Below are positions 22,415-31,246 of a stretch of 64,000 nt of DNA, piece after piece. The notes beneath the pieces are model-generated. The model had not been told where the DNA came from. It searched no databases and was given only the letters and a program-made list of their open reading frames with translations. Source of the stretch: Rhodococcus sp. P1Y. Its GTDB lineage: Bacteria > Actinomycetota > Actinomycetes > Mycobacteriales > Mycobacteriaceae. How positions within the stretch are numbered: position 1 is the stretch's first letter; the number at the start of each line of letters is the position of its first letter. The stretch lies in assembly GCF_003641205.1 (NCBI RefSeq), contig NZ_CP032762.1, forward strand, positions 868,001 to 932,000. Direction: 5' to 3'. The position numbers and the translations under genes were made by a program.

Positions 22415-24270
22415 CCCCAGTGCCCGCAAATACAGTGCTTCCCGGCGTGCTGCAGGCGAGCTTCTCGATCGAGTTGGAGAAGTTTCTGTGGTGGGGCACG
22501 CTCACCCCGGATCTCGACGCGCTCGCACTCGGCCTGCCTGCCGGTGAGTCGTCCGAGATGTCGATGGCGCTTCCGGATGCCTTGTCGGAATCGGTTGTAG
22601 TCAAAGAAATTCCAGCTGCCCTCGTCGATCCGCAGCGGGCTCTGTCCGCTCTGGCGGCGTGGGACCCGCCACCGGCGGTCAGCGCTTCCCTCCGCGCGTG
22701 GTCCGAGATTTCGGCTGCGGCCGAACACGGCCGCGACACGGGCACCCTGACCTCCTCTCTTCCGACGGCCGGACATGCCGTGGTCGGATTGGACGGCGAA
22801 ACGATCTGGTCGGCACCTGCGACGGTCGATGCCGCGGTACGACGGTTGTCGAGTGGTCCGGTCGAGTTGATGGCCGAACTCAGGCCGTACCAGCGAGCGG
22901 GCGTTGCGTGGATGGACGCGGTACCGAACGGCGGTGGCGGAATCCTCGCCGACGAGATGGGTCTGGGAAAGACCGTGCAGGCCATTGCGGTCTTTACACG
23001 GAGATCAGCAGGCACGCACCTCGTTGTATGCCCAACGTCGTTGGTGAGCAACTGGGTTCGCGAACTCACCAAGTTCGCGCCGAGCCTTGCGGTGATTGTC
23101 CACCACGGAAGTGGCCGGTCGCGAGACATGCAGTCTCTGGGCCTCGGAACCGTTGTCGTCACCAGCTATCCGACGCTTCGAAGCGACGTCGGTCCGATCA
23201 GCGAAAAAGCCTGGGACGTAGCGGTTCTCGATGAGGCGCAGCAGATCAAGAACGCCGATTCTCAGCAATCGCGTGCAGCGAGGCGGATACAGGCCCAGGT
23301 GCGTATCGCCATGACCGGTACCCCTGTGGAGAATCGACTGGACGAGTTGTGGTCGTTGATGGCGTTCGCGGCACCGGAAGTCCTGGGTGCGCGTGCACGG
23401 TTTCGACGGCGCTTCGTCGTCGCGATCGAACAGAATCGGTCGGAGGCAGCGGCAGGACGACTGCGTGACCTCGTGGGTCCCCATGTACTGCGGCGTCGGA
23501 AAGTCGATGTTGCGCCCGAATTGCCGGCCAAGGTCGAGAATTCGGTGATCTGCTCGCTCACCTCCGAGCAGGAGCGCCTCTACCGAGCGCAACTCGACGA
23601 CACGCTGCGCGACGGCTTCGGATCCGGGATCGGGAGGCGGGGGCGTGTGTTGACGCTGCTCACTCGTCTCAAGCAGATCTGCAATCATCCCGAGTTGGTC
23701 GACGAGACCGGCGCCGGTCTGGGAGGCAGGTCCGGCAAGCTCGATCGGCTCACCGAAATGCTCTCGGAAATTGTCGACGACGATCAGGCCGCGCTCGTGT
23801 TCACGCAGTACCGCCAGACCGGCGAGTTGTTGGCCGCGCATCTGTCTTCGGAAATCGGCTGTGGCACTGTCCCGTTCCTGCACGGAGGATTGTCGATGTC
23901 GGCGCGAGATGCCATGGTGGACGGTTTCCAGAACGAGCAAGCCCCGCCGATTCTGATTCTCAGTCTTCGAGCGGCCGGATTCGGACTCAACCTGACGCGG
24001 GCCTCACACGTCGTGCATTACGACAGGTGGTGGAACCCGGCGGTGGAAAGCCAGGCGAGCGACCGCGCGCACCGCATCGGGCAGACACGCACGGTCACCG
24101 TGCACACCCTGCTCACCGAGCGGACCATCGAACAATCCATCGACGACATGCACACACGAAAACGCGGTGTCGCCGAAGTAGCCACGAGCAGTGATGCTCT
24201 GGATATCGGGGCGGACTTGGCCGCGCTGTCGGACAGTCAACTGCGCGAACTGTTGGAGGTCGGCCGATGA
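22411..24270 (+). CDS. SNF2-family DEAD/DEAH-like helicase
   Basis: A 619-residue SNF2 ATPase. After a short N-terminal part (about 150 residues) come motif I ADEMGLGKT (about 180-188), Ia VVCPTSLVSNWVREL, II VLDEAQQIKN (DEAQ in place of DEAH), III MTGTPVENRLDELWS, IV FTQYRQTG, V LRAAGFGLNLTRASHVVHYDRWWNPAVE and VI DRAHRIGQTRTV, the full SNF2 set. Related actinobacterial proteins (HelZ type) are close to 1000 residues with a larger N-terminal domain, so this is a compact form. GTG 22411 overlaps the MarR stop; the end overlaps the SWIM protein by 4 bp. It is a DNA translocase or remodelling enzyme; target unknown. Confidence 0.92.
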   Translation: MTPVPANTVLPGVLQASFSIELEKFLWWGTLTPDLDALALGLPAGESSEMSMALPDALSESVVVKEIPAALVDPQRALSALAAWDPPPAVSASLRAWSEISAAAEHGRDTGTLTSSLPTAGHAVVGLDGETIWSAPATVDAAVRRLSSGPVELMAELRPYQRAGVAWMDAVPNGGGGILADEMGLGKTVQAIAVFTRRSAGTHLVVCPTSLVSNWVRELTKFAPSLAVIVHHGSGRSRDMQSLGLGTVVVTSYPTLRSDVGPISEKAWDVAVLDEAQQIKNADSQQSRAARRIQAQVRIAMTGTPVENRLDELWSLMAFAAPEVLGARARFRRRFVVAIEQNRSEAAAGRLRDLVGPHVLRRRKVDVAPELPAKVENSVICSLTSEQERLYRAQLDDTLRDGFGSGIGRRGRVLTLLTRLKQICNHPELVDETGAGLGGRSGKLDRLTEMLSEIVDDDQAALVFTQYRQTGELLAAHLSSEIGCGTVPFLHGGLSMSARDAMVDGFQNEQAPPILILSLRAAGFGLNLTRASHVVHYDRWWNPAVESQASDRAHRIGQTRTVTVHTLLTERTIEQSIDDMHTRKRGVAEVATSSDALDIGADLAALSDSQLRELLEVGR

Positions 24271-24860
24271 GCGACGTGTTCGGAGTGACGGCATGGGGCA
24301 AGGACTGGCTGCGGATGGCCCAACCCACGTCCATCACTCGACCGAACCCCGCGCTTCCCCGCGCGCGGACCCTCGCACGAACCGACCGAGTCGGTGATGT
24401 CGTGCTCGCGCCAGGATCGATCAAGGCCACTGTGACCGTCTCGGACAAGCAACAGCACCAAGTGTTTCTGACGTTACAGGTGTGGAACGCAGATCAGTCC
24501 GCGGCAGCGAGAGGCGCGATCGCCGATGTGTCCGCGAGCGATCTACCGGACGCTGTCCATGCAGACCTCACGCGGCGTGGCATCCCCGTGGGGCCGAAAG
24601 CCGACAGCGTTGCCGCGAGCTGTGATTGCACTGGGCGCACCACTCCGTGCGTGCACGTTCTGGCGGTGTACTTCGAAGTTGCTCGACGGGTCGACGAGCA
24701 GCCCAGGTTGGCTTTCGACCTACGCGGGGTGAGTCCGCGACCGGCGCGAGATGCGTCGCGGATACCGATCGAACAGATCGATCCTGCGACGTTCTACGGC
24801 CACGGCACCACTGTCAGCGCAGGCCACACCGAGGTCCACCGCGCAGCTTTGGACTCGTAG
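24267..24860 (+). CDS. SWIM zinc-finger protein, partner of the SNF2 helicase
   Basis: A 197-residue protein beginning MSDVFGVTAWGKDWLRMAQP. It has a SWIM motif of pattern CxC...CxH: CDCTGRTTPCVHV at about 119-131. SWIM domains bind zinc and take part in DNA or protein contacts; a SWIM protein encoded next to a SNF2 helicase is a recurrent bacterial pair. The ATG overlaps the helicase stop (4 bp), so the two should be made together. The C-terminal 22 codons overlap the convergent nucleotidyltransferase gene. Confidence 0.88.
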   Translation: MSDVFGVTAWGKDWLRMAQPTSITRPNPALPRARTLARTDRVGDVVLAPGSIKATVTVSDKQQHQVFLTLQVWNADQSAAARGAIADVSASDLPDAVHADLTRRGIPVGPKADSVAASCDCTGRTTPCVHVLAVYFEVARRVDEQPRLAFDLRGVSPRPARDASRIPIEQIDPATFYGHGTTVSAGHTEVHRAALDS

Positions 24861-25363
24861 ACCTCCCGCATGGGCAGCATTGGATTCGGACGAATCACTC
24901 CGGCTGCCACATCCTCGAACCCATGAGGCGCGTACACGACCCGAGCGCCGCCGGGTTCGCTGCGTACCCCGAAACAGCACGTGGTCGACACGAAGTGATC
25001 GATGGCATCCTCGGTGCTTCGATAGGGGCGCAGCGGAACACCGAAGTGATCCTCGTACCAGAGGTGGACACGAGCCTGGTTGCGCACTTCGACGTCCACT
25101 CCCAGATCGCCGAAGAGGCGGGCAGCGTGACCGATCGCCCGGTCTTCGGCGTCGTAGGACGTGTCCGAATCGTCGAAGTAGAAGAAGTCGTAATCTCTGA
25201 TGCCGTTCTGCGGGTCAAGACCTGCGCGGTGGTTCCACACGGTCTGGAACAGTCCGCCCGCGGTGAGATACCACTGTGGTAAACGCAATTGGTCCGCACG
25301 GTCGAGTATCGCCGCGACCGCAGGATTGCCTTCGATGATCGCGAGAAATTCGTCCTGCTGCAC
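24794..25363 (-). CDS. Nucleotidyltransferase family protein (DUF925 / NTP_transf_6 type)
   Basis: A 189-residue protein. Features include LPQWYLTAGGLFQTVWNH, the acidic pair in IRDYDFFYFDDSD (about 55-67) and VEVRNQARVHLWYEDHFG, matching the predicted nucleotidyltransferase group PF06042. No activity has been firmly assigned to the family. Its 3' end overlaps the SWIM gene by 67 bp on opposite strands, so the two transcripts would be antisense at their ends. It starts 20 bp from the stop of the next minus-strand gene, upstream of it. Confidence 0.83.
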   Translation of the reverse strand: MQQDEFLAIIEGNPAVAAILDRADQLRLPQWYLTAGGLFQTVWNHRAGLDPQNGIRDYDFFYFDDSDTSYDAEDRAIGHAARLFGDLGVDVEVRNQARVHLWYEDHFGVPLRPYRSTEDAIDHFVSTTCCFGVRSEPGGARVVYAPHGFEDVAAGVIRPNPMLPMREVYESKAARWTSVWPALTVVPWP

Positions 25364-25382
25364 CGCCCCATCGTGCCCAGTG

Positions 25383-25949
25383 TCAGGCGATCGGGCAACC
25401 TACGGTGTAGTTCCAGTCGGTTCCGCCGGGGCCGGTGACCTTGACCAGTACAGAGGTCTCGGACCCCGGTGGGACGTTGATGACGGCCGAGCCCGTCCCC
25501 TCGTTCATGTCGTCCCCGACATACCCGGTGCTGAAGATGAGCCCGCCTTGGTAGAACACGTCGATGACATCCGGGATGTCGAAGGTCTCGTACCGGAGAA
25601 CGAACGAGTTGGGGCCAGTCCGCCCCAGGTCGTGGTTGGTCTGTGTGACGCCGGGACCGCCGGCGATCGTGTCCTGGTTGCAGAACTGCCGCGGTGCCGT
25701 CGACCCGCTACCGGGCAGCGTGTTGTAGATCGAGCTTCCGCTGTCGAGAATTCCGCGGGCGCCGTCGATGATGCTTCCGCCGTTCAGGATGCTGCTTCCG
25801 TTGTCCAGAATTGCGCTTCCGCTGTCGATCACGCCTTCTGCACTGCCGGCCGACGGCTGGGCCGAGGCAGCGCCAGGTGCGATGAGCGCGATTGCGGCGA
25901 GTGCTGCCGACGCGGCGATGGAATTTCGAACGAGGTTATTGCTCAACAT
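25383..25949 (-). CDS. Secreted protein with short Asp-Ser-Gly-Ser repeats
   Basis: A 188-residue exported protein. Residues 1-30 are a typical signal peptide (NSIAASAALAAIALIAPG, ending ASA). Residues about 38-76 are a short repeat with the pattern xDSGSxIxDxGSSIL. The C-terminal part (about 85-188) is a beta-rich domain with two Cys (FCNQDT and VGCPIA) that could form a disulfide. No enzymatic motif was recognised. It is the third minus-strand gene of the local set and the ATG is at 25949. It may be a small cell-surface or secreted binding protein; the function is unknown. Confidence 0.78.
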   Translation of the reverse strand: MLSNNLVRNSIAASAALAAIALIAPGAASAQPSAGSAEGVIDSGSAILDNGSSILNGGSIIDGARGILDSGSSIYNTLPGSGSTAPRQFCNQDTIAGGPGVTQTNHDLGRTGPNSFVLRYETFDIPDVIDVFYQGGLIFSTGYVGDDMNEGTGSAVINVPPGSETSVLVKVTGPGGTDWNYTVGCPIA

Positions 25950-26140
25950 GATTGCTCCGCGCGGTGGTGAGTGTCATCGGTCGAACCCATGGTTTCACCG
26001 CGAGCATCGTTTCGGATATCCGCCGTTCGGATTACATGCGTCTGAATGACTGTGCGAAAGATACATCCGTAGAGGGATGTACCGAAGGGCGTGTTTTCGT
26101 AAGGTCGGGTAAGTAAGAAGTCGACCGAATCGAGGAGGAC

Positions 26141-26413
26141 ATGATGTACGAAGCTGCGGTACTTGCGGCGGAGAACGGTACGACGGCAGAGACGGTGTTC
26201 GGGGTGGGTTTCGGCGCGATCGTCCTGATCGTGCTCGTGGCGGCGTTGGCCCTCTTCGTTGCGGCGCTCGTCAGCATCCTGCAATCGAAGAGCTACACGA
26301 GTGCTGGAAAAGCTGTGTGGATTCTCGTCGTACTGGCATTTCCGTTCCTGGGCACGATCGTGTGGTTCGTGTGGGGCCGGGGATCTAGCTTCAGTGTCGA
26401 CCGGACCCACTGA
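26141..26413 (+). CDS. PLDc_N domain membrane protein
   Basis: A 90-residue protein with two membrane segments (about 20-46 and 56-78), ending with FPFLGTIVWFVWGRGS, the hallmark of the phospholipase D N-terminal (PLDc_N) domain. There is no PLD catalytic HKD motif, so it is a stand-alone membrane domain. GAGGAGGAC precedes two consecutive ATG codons (26141, 26144). Role unknown, possibly envelope stress, as similar small proteins often lie with stress genes. Confidence 0.82.
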   Translation: MMYEAAVLAAENGTTAETVFGVGFGAIVLIVLVAALALFVAALVSILQSKSYTSAGKAVWILVVLAFPFLGTIVWFVWGRGSSFSVDRTH

Positions 26414-26452
26414 AAGCTCGCCAACTCGCAGTGCGCATGCGACTCTATTCGA

Positions 26453-27022
26453 ATGCGGATTGCGCAGTTCTCGACTCGGATCGGCGTCACGGCAGCGCTT
26501 GCCGCCGGACTCTGGGTCGGTGCGGCACCGCCGTCGGCTCAGGCTTGCACCTGCGAGACCGGGCCGACCGAGGTCGAGCAGAGGGTGGCATCGCAGCACG
26601 GTAGTGACAATGCTGTGTTCGTCGGTGTGCCCGCCGACGCCTCTATCGAAGGCGCCTCGGTCACCTACACTTTCGACGTCCGCGAGATCTACGACGGCAG
26701 TCTCGACGACTCTGTGCTCGTCACCACCGCGTCGGAGACCACAGCGTGCGGATCGGTGTTCTCCGTCGGCGACGAGTACATCGTCTTCGCGAGTCGATCC
26801 GGAAGCTCCTCCCGCGAGCTCAGTGTGAACAAGTGCTCGGCAACCACGTCGGCTAGCGACCGTGCCACCCGCGATGCCGCCGAAAGCGTCTACGGCGCAC
26901 CTATTGTCTTGGTCGAAGAACCCACACCGATCAGTGCGACGCTGTGGCTCGGCGTCGCCGGTGGTGTGAGCGTCTTAATCGCAGTTCTCGGAACCCTGTT
27001 GCTGGGTAGGCGTCCACGCTGA
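26453..27022 (+). CDS. Secreted, C-terminally anchored NTR/TIMP-like protein
   Basis: A 189-residue protein with a signal peptide (1-30, ending AQA), then ACTCETGPTEVEQRV, where the mature end starts with CxC. The pattern with DNAVFVG, VREIYDG, ACGSVFSVGDEYIVFA and later NKCS matches a netrin/TIMP-like OB fold. A C-terminal membrane helix (about 164-184) followed by GRRPR anchors it. Homologues are widespread in Actinobacteria with no clear role. It lies 39 bp after PLDc_N. Confidence 0.78.
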   Translation: MRIAQFSTRIGVTAALAAGLWVGAAPPSAQACTCETGPTEVEQRVASQHGSDNAVFVGVPADASIEGASVTYTFDVREIYDGSLDDSVLVTTASETTACGSVFSVGDEYIVFASRSGSSSRELSVNKCSATTSASDRATRDAAESVYGAPIVLVEEPTPISATLWLGVAGGVSVLIAVLGTLLLGRRPR

Positions 27023-27081
27023 TCGGAGAGTAGACCTTTCTCTACCGCCTGACCCGCGGCCGAGAACCTACACTGAAATCG

Positions 27082-28353
27082 GTGAACAGCACGACGATAG
27101 GTCCCGCAGTAGCCCCTGTGGCCCGCTGGCGTGCGGTGTTCTACGTCGCCGCTATTGCCACTCGAACACTTCTTGCATTGGCTGCGTCGGCTTTTCTCGC
27201 CGCACCGATTCTGTCCGCGGCAATTGCACAGGATATGAGCACCGATCGTGTGGGATTGCTCGTCATTGCAGGTCTGGCGCTGATGGGCGCCGGGCTTCCG
27301 GTCATTTCGGCAGCCTTGGCTCTCACCGACTGGGACAGCGCTTCGGCGCTGAAGGGCGGCGTGCTGCAGGTACGTCCCACAATCCGGTTGCGTGAGCCGA
27401 AAACGTTGGTGCGTCCGTTGGCCTACAGCATTGTCATGCTCACATTCGGTGGGACCATCGCTGCCGTCGGTTCGTTGCTTGCGATCGGATCCCTGGTCGC
27501 GCTGTTCAGCCCATTTCTGGCGATGACCGGAGACGTAGCTGTAATCGGTCCCTTCATGGTAACGACTTTGCCGCACAGTCTGATTGCAGCCAGCGTCGGT
27601 GGGCTCGTACTGTTTGCGGCGGTGCGGGCGTCACCGTATATCGCCTCTGCGCATCTGCGGCTTGTGCAGCAAGTATTGACCCAACCGGAGGACCACCTGC
27701 GACATGATCTCGCAGTCACAACGCGATCGAGAGCACGGCTTGTACGATCGTTCGATCTCGAGCGCCGCCGCATCGAACGCGACCTGCACGATGGCGTCCA
27801 ACCGCAGTTGCTTTCCGTCAGCATGACATTGGGTCTCGCTCTCGCCGCATTCCCCGAAGGGACCCCGGGACGCGACGATGTAGTGCGAGCTCAGAAACAA
27901 GCGCGCCGAACACTCGACGACCTTCGTCGAGTCGTGCGGAACATACATCCTCAGGTACTGGTCGATCACGGCCTTGGACCCGCAATCAGGGAAATCGCAG
28001 ACAATCTCACCATCGCGGTATCCGTCGACGACCGTCTCGATCCGCGGCTTCCAGCAGACGCCGAGTCCAATCTGTACTTCTGTGTGTCCGAGTTACTGTC
28101 GAACGTCGTCAAACACAGCGATGCAACACGAACAGATATCCTCCTGCATAGACCCACACCCGGTCATGTTCACATTTGTGTCCGAGACGACGGCAGCGGC
28201 GGAGCCGGTATTCGTCGACGCGAAGACGGCGGGTTGAACGGAATCGCCGATCGGCTCGCCGCGCTGAACGGCACCCTGACCATCGATTCCCCGTCGGGCG
28301 GGCCGACGGTCGTCACCATCGACGTTGCCCTCACCGAGGCAGGAACACAATGA
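27082..28353 (+). CDS. Sensor histidine kinase (HisKA_3 / NarX-LiaS type)
   Basis: A 423-residue kinase. Four or more membrane helices (about 15-190) form the input part without a large outside domain. The dimerisation box ERRRIERDLHDGVQPQLLSV (His236 region) and the ATPase motifs (CVSELLSNVVKHSDA, VRDDGSGGAGI, GGLNGIADRLAALNG) are intact. TACACT ends 7 bases before the GTG, so the mRNA is probably leaderless. The stop overlaps the start of the response regulator by 4 bp. The pair probably senses membrane or envelope state, but the signal is unknown. Confidence 0.9.
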   Translation: MNSTTIGPAVAPVARWRAVFYVAAIATRTLLALAASAFLAAPILSAAIAQDMSTDRVGLLVIAGLALMGAGLPVISAALALTDWDSASALKGGVLQVRPTIRLREPKTLVRPLAYSIVMLTFGGTIAAVGSLLAIGSLVALFSPFLAMTGDVAVIGPFMVTTLPHSLIAASVGGLVLFAAVRASPYIASAHLRLVQQVLTQPEDHLRHDLAVTTRSRARLVRSFDLERRRIERDLHDGVQPQLLSVSMTLGLALAAFPEGTPGRDDVVRAQKQARRTLDDLRRVVRNIHPQVLVDHGLGPAIREIADNLTIAVSVDDRLDPRLPADAESNLYFCVSELLSNVVKHSDATRTDILLHRPTPGHVHICVRDDGSGGAGIRRREDGGLNGIADRLAALNGTLTIDSPSGGPTVVTIDVALTEAGTQ

Positions 28354-29036
28354 CCGTGCCTCGAACCGAACACCCCGCCTCACTGCGTGTTGTGCTGGCG
28401 GAAGACAACACGTTGCTTCGCGAGGGCCTGCAGATGCTGTTGAGCCGCAGCGGCTTCGTCACGGTCGCCGCGGTGGGAACTGCGGAGGAGCTCGTGCAAG
28501 CCTGCCACCAACACGATCCCGACCTAGTCATCACCGACGTCCGAATGCCGCCCAACTTCAGGTCCGAAGGTCTCGCCGCGGCCTCACAGCTGCGTCGCGA
28601 ACGACCCGATCTTCCTATCGTGGTCCTGAGTCAATACATCGAACAGAGCTATGTTGCAGATCTACTCGACGGCGCAGATGTGGCGGGAATCGGATACCTG
28701 CTCAAAGACCGCGTCAGCGATGTTCAGGAGTTCGCGGACACTCTGCGCCGGGTGCATGCCGGCGGCACCGCAGTAGATCCCGCCGTGATCAATCAGATGA
28801 TCAATCGACGGCGAGACCCGCTGGAGAAGCTCACTCCACGCGAACGTGACGTTCTCGTCGTGGTCGCGGAAGGTCACTCCAACGCTGCAATCGCGCGGAT
28901 GTTGTTCGTCAGCGAAGCAGCTGTGGTCAAACACATCGGCAACATCATGATGAAACTGGACATCCCACCGAACAGCGATCTGAACCGCCGAGTTGCCGCC
29001 GTCCTCGCTTACCTTCGATTCCATGACCGCGGTTGA
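28350..29036 (+). CDS. LuxR/NarL-family response regulator paired with the kinase
   Basis: A 228-residue regulator. Receiver: acidic pair ED (about 18-19), phosphoacceptor Asp63 in LVITDVRMPP, conserved Ser/Lys regions IVVLSQYIEQ and YLLKDRVSD. HTH (about 155-215): LTPRERDVLVVVAEG and VSEAAVVKHIGNIMMKLDI. ATG 28350 overlaps the kinase stop; frames extending further upstream are artefacts of the overlapping gene. It is the cognate partner of 27082-28353 by position. Downstream and convergent is a small lipoprotein gene. Confidence 0.93.
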   Translation: MTVPRTEHPASLRVVLAEDNTLLREGLQMLLSRSGFVTVAAVGTAEELVQACHQHDPDLVITDVRMPPNFRSEGLAAASQLRRERPDLPIVVLSQYIEQSYVADLLDGADVAGIGYLLKDRVSDVQEFADTLRRVHAGGTAVDPAVINQMINRRRDPLEKLTPRERDVLVVVAEGHSNAAIARMLFVSEAAVVKHIGNIMMKLDIPPNSDLNRRVAAVLAYLRFHDRG

Positions 29037-29047
29037 TCCGCAGGATC

Positions 29048-29428
29048 TCACTTCGTGGAAGTAGGAACACCGTCTACAAAAATCGCTGTCCCGGCTGGGA
29101 CAGCGATCGAATAGCTGCCTTCGCAGTATCCGATCATGCTGCCCTCGCAAGGCGTTCCCAAATCGAGACTGCTTCCATTGAGTGCCCATGCTGGTGTGCT
29201 GGCGCTTTTGGCCAGTGTCTGAGTCTGCACGGTCACGACGATGCCGTCGGCACCTTCGACCTCGGTAGCAGTCACCGGCATGTTTGCATTGGAGTTCACG
29301 ACGTCCAATCTCGACCCTTCGAATTCGAAGGACTGCTCCTGTATTTCGTTGGTGGCTGTACAGCCTGACAACGCCAGCGCGCTGATCATTACGGTCCCGA
29401 CTACGCCTGCTCGAACGAGAATGTTCAT
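29048..29428 (-). CDS. Small lipoprotein, unknown function
   Basis: A 126-residue protein with a lipoprotein signal: hydrophobic VGTVMISALALSGC, the Cys at about residue 22 being the lipidation site. The mature part is beta-rich (SFEFEGSRLDVVNSNANMPV, IVVTVQTQTL, GSYSIAVPAGTAIFVDG), reminiscent of the DUF4097/adhesin-like beta-helix type. ATG 29428 is chosen over an upstream start because it gives the proper signal sequence with GGAATAGGGG before it. It is convergent with the response regulator, ending 12 bp from its stop. Confidence 0.75.
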   Translation of the reverse strand: MNILVRAGVVGTVMISALALSGCTATNEIQEQSFEFEGSRLDVVNSNANMPVTATEVEGADGIVVTVQTQTLAKSASTPAWALNGSSLDLGTPCEGSMIGYCEGSYSIAVPAGTAIFVDGVPTSTK

Positions 29429-29542
29429 ACCCCTATTCCATCGGAGCGGACCCGCTCGCGACATGGGCCGAACCAGTGCATCAGTGGTAGATCCAGCCCC
29501 ACCTTCGTGGAGCGAACCCGGCTACCGACATGGAGGTAGAGG

Positions 29543-30292
29543 TCAACGTGGACGGACCAGCGACTCGGCCATCCAATCGAGATTCCGGGCTACGACCTCG
29601 CGCGTGCGGGGTTCGTCGGCCAACGCGTCGAAACCGTGGCCCACCCCGGCGACCGTGTGGACGTCGAGCGGTACCCCGTGGTCGGCCGCGAGCACCACGA
29701 AGTTCCGTTGGTCTGCAACATAGTCCGGGATCTCGTTCTCGACGAGCGTCAATCGCGTCGGTACGGAGGCGATTCCAGCGATTGCGGCCTCCGGCGTCGG
29801 CCATCCGGGTGTATCCGGGCCGGGAAGTGCCGGGTAGGTCAGTTGCACGGCGCGGAGCCATGGCTGCGGATCGACGAGGAACGGATACGACAGCGGGCCA
29901 CCGCCGGAGAAGAACCACATACCGACTGCGTCACCGTCGGTCTCGGGTCGCGCGCGAAGCTGCTCCATTGCGTTCCCGACGGTCGCGAGGGCCTCGTGAT
30001 AGAAGAATCCTCGAGTCAGATCATGGTCGACGACGGCAGCGACCAGCCCACGGCGGGCTAGATGGCTGGCGTAGGCAGGATAGAACGAGGAGAACCGCGG
30101 AGAAACCTCAGGTTGTTCCGGGTAGAGACCGTGGACAAGAAGAACACACGGTGCCGGAGTTCCCGAGTCCGGCAGATACAGGTCGAGGCCCTCGTGGGTT
30201 TCGGGAGTGACGGAATCGACGGGCAGGATCAACAACGGGCCGGCAGTCTGAGGCAACTTCAGGATCCTGTTCTTCTTCGGGTCAGCGGTCAC
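29543..30292 (-). CDS. Alpha/beta hydrolase (dienelactone hydrolase-like)
   Basis: A 249-residue alpha/beta-fold hydrolase. It has the oxyanion region CVLLVHGLYPEQ, nucleophile elbow GMWFFSGGGPLSYP (Ser in FSGG), an acidic residue in VENEIPDYV and the catalytic His in VAGVGHGFDA. GTG 30292 is preferred since AGGA lies 9 bases upstream; an in-frame ATG three codons earlier (30301) sits directly on that sequence. It faces the LLM oxidoreductase gene divergently (97 bp). The substrate is likely an ester or lactone, not further assigned. Confidence 0.8.
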   Translation of the reverse strand: MTADPKKNRILKLPQTAGPLLILPVDSVTPETHEGLDLYLPDSGTPAPCVLLVHGLYPEQPEVSPRFSSFYPAYASHLARRGLVAAVVDHDLTRGFFYHEALATVGNAMEQLRARPETDGDAVGMWFFSGGGPLSYPFLVDPQPWLRAVQLTYPALPGPDTPGWPTPEAAIAGIASVPTRLTLVENEIPDYVADQRNFVVLAADHGVPLDVHTVAGVGHGFDALADEPRTREVVARNLDWMAESLVRPR

Positions 30293-30388
30293 GGCAAGCA
30301 TTCCTGGTTGCGGGGTCGGTGTCCACGACTTTTCCGATACGTTGGCTTCCAACAGGGAGAGACTCCGCAGGTACGACAAAAGGTGGAC

Positions 30389-31147
30389 ATGACGCGATTC
30401 GGTGTAGTGCTACGGCCGGAACTTCCGCCCGAAACGATCGTCGGATCGGCACGTGCTGCAGATGCAGCGGGTGTCGACGAGATCTGGTTGTGGGAGGACT
30501 GCTTCTTCTCGGGCGGAATATCGATGGCTGCAACGGTTCTCGCGTCCACCGAGTCGGTGAACGTCGGAATCGGTGTACTGCCGACACCACTGCGGAATGT
30601 CGCGGCGACGGCTATGGAAATCGCGACGCTGGCGCGCCTGCATCCGGGTCGGTTACGTGTGGGGCTTGGTCACGGAGTGCAGTCCTGGATGGGACAGGTC
30701 GGAGCCCGCGTGCAGTCACCGTTGACGCTGCTGCGCGAGCAGATGGATGCGCTGACGAAGCTGCTCGCCGGGGAGACCGTCGATGTTCGCGGCCGGTACG
30801 TGGTGCTGGACAGCGTGAAGCTGGACTGGCCGCCGATGCAGCCACCACCCCTGCTGGTCGGGGCTACGGGTCCCAAAACCCTTGCACTGAGCGGGCAGAC
30901 GAGCGTCGGTACGATCCTGACGAGTTCGACGACTCCCGATCAGGTTCGAGATGCGATAGCGCATATCGACGGCGGGCCCGATCACGACATCGTCGTCTAC
31001 ATAGCGGCTGTCGACCAATCCGATGTGGCCGACGAAAACATCGCACGCTTCGTGACTGCTGGCACCGGGACGGTCGTGTTCGAACCCGCGCCCGACCGAG
31101 TCGATCTGGGGGATCTGTTTCGGCGCGCAGCAGAATTGCGTTCCTGA
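30389..31147 (+). CDS. LLM-class F420-dependent oxidoreductase
   Basis: A 252-residue luciferase-like TIM-barrel protein. It starts MTRFGVVLRPELPPETIV and has AADAAGVDEIWLWED, VNVGIGVLPTPLRN, HPGRLRVGLGHGVQSWMGQVG and PPLLVGATGPKTLALSG, characteristic of F420 or FMN-dependent oxidoreductases common in mycobacteria and rhodococci. ATG 30389 has AAAAGGTGG upstream; a frame open further upstream overlaps the opposite gene and was not used. It is somewhat shorter than the typical 280-340 residues, lacking a long insertion. Substrate unknown. Confidence 0.87.
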   Translation: MTRFGVVLRPELPPETIVGSARAADAAGVDEIWLWEDCFFSGGISMAATVLASTESVNVGIGVLPTPLRNVAATAMEIATLARLHPGRLRVGLGHGVQSWMGQVGARVQSPLTLLREQMDALTKLLAGETVDVRGRYVVLDSVKLDWPPMQPPPLLVGATGPKTLALSGQTSVGTILTSSTTPDQVRDAIAHIDGGPDHDIVVYIAAVDQSDVADENIARFVTAGTGTVVFEPAPDRVDLGDLFRRAAELRS

Positions 31148-31246
31148 TACAGCCGTCGCGGTGTGCATACTCGCGCCAGTGAATGGTCAACGTGGGCACT
31201 AGGTTTCGGAGCCGACGGAGTCGCGGTCGATTTACCCAAGGGGTGG

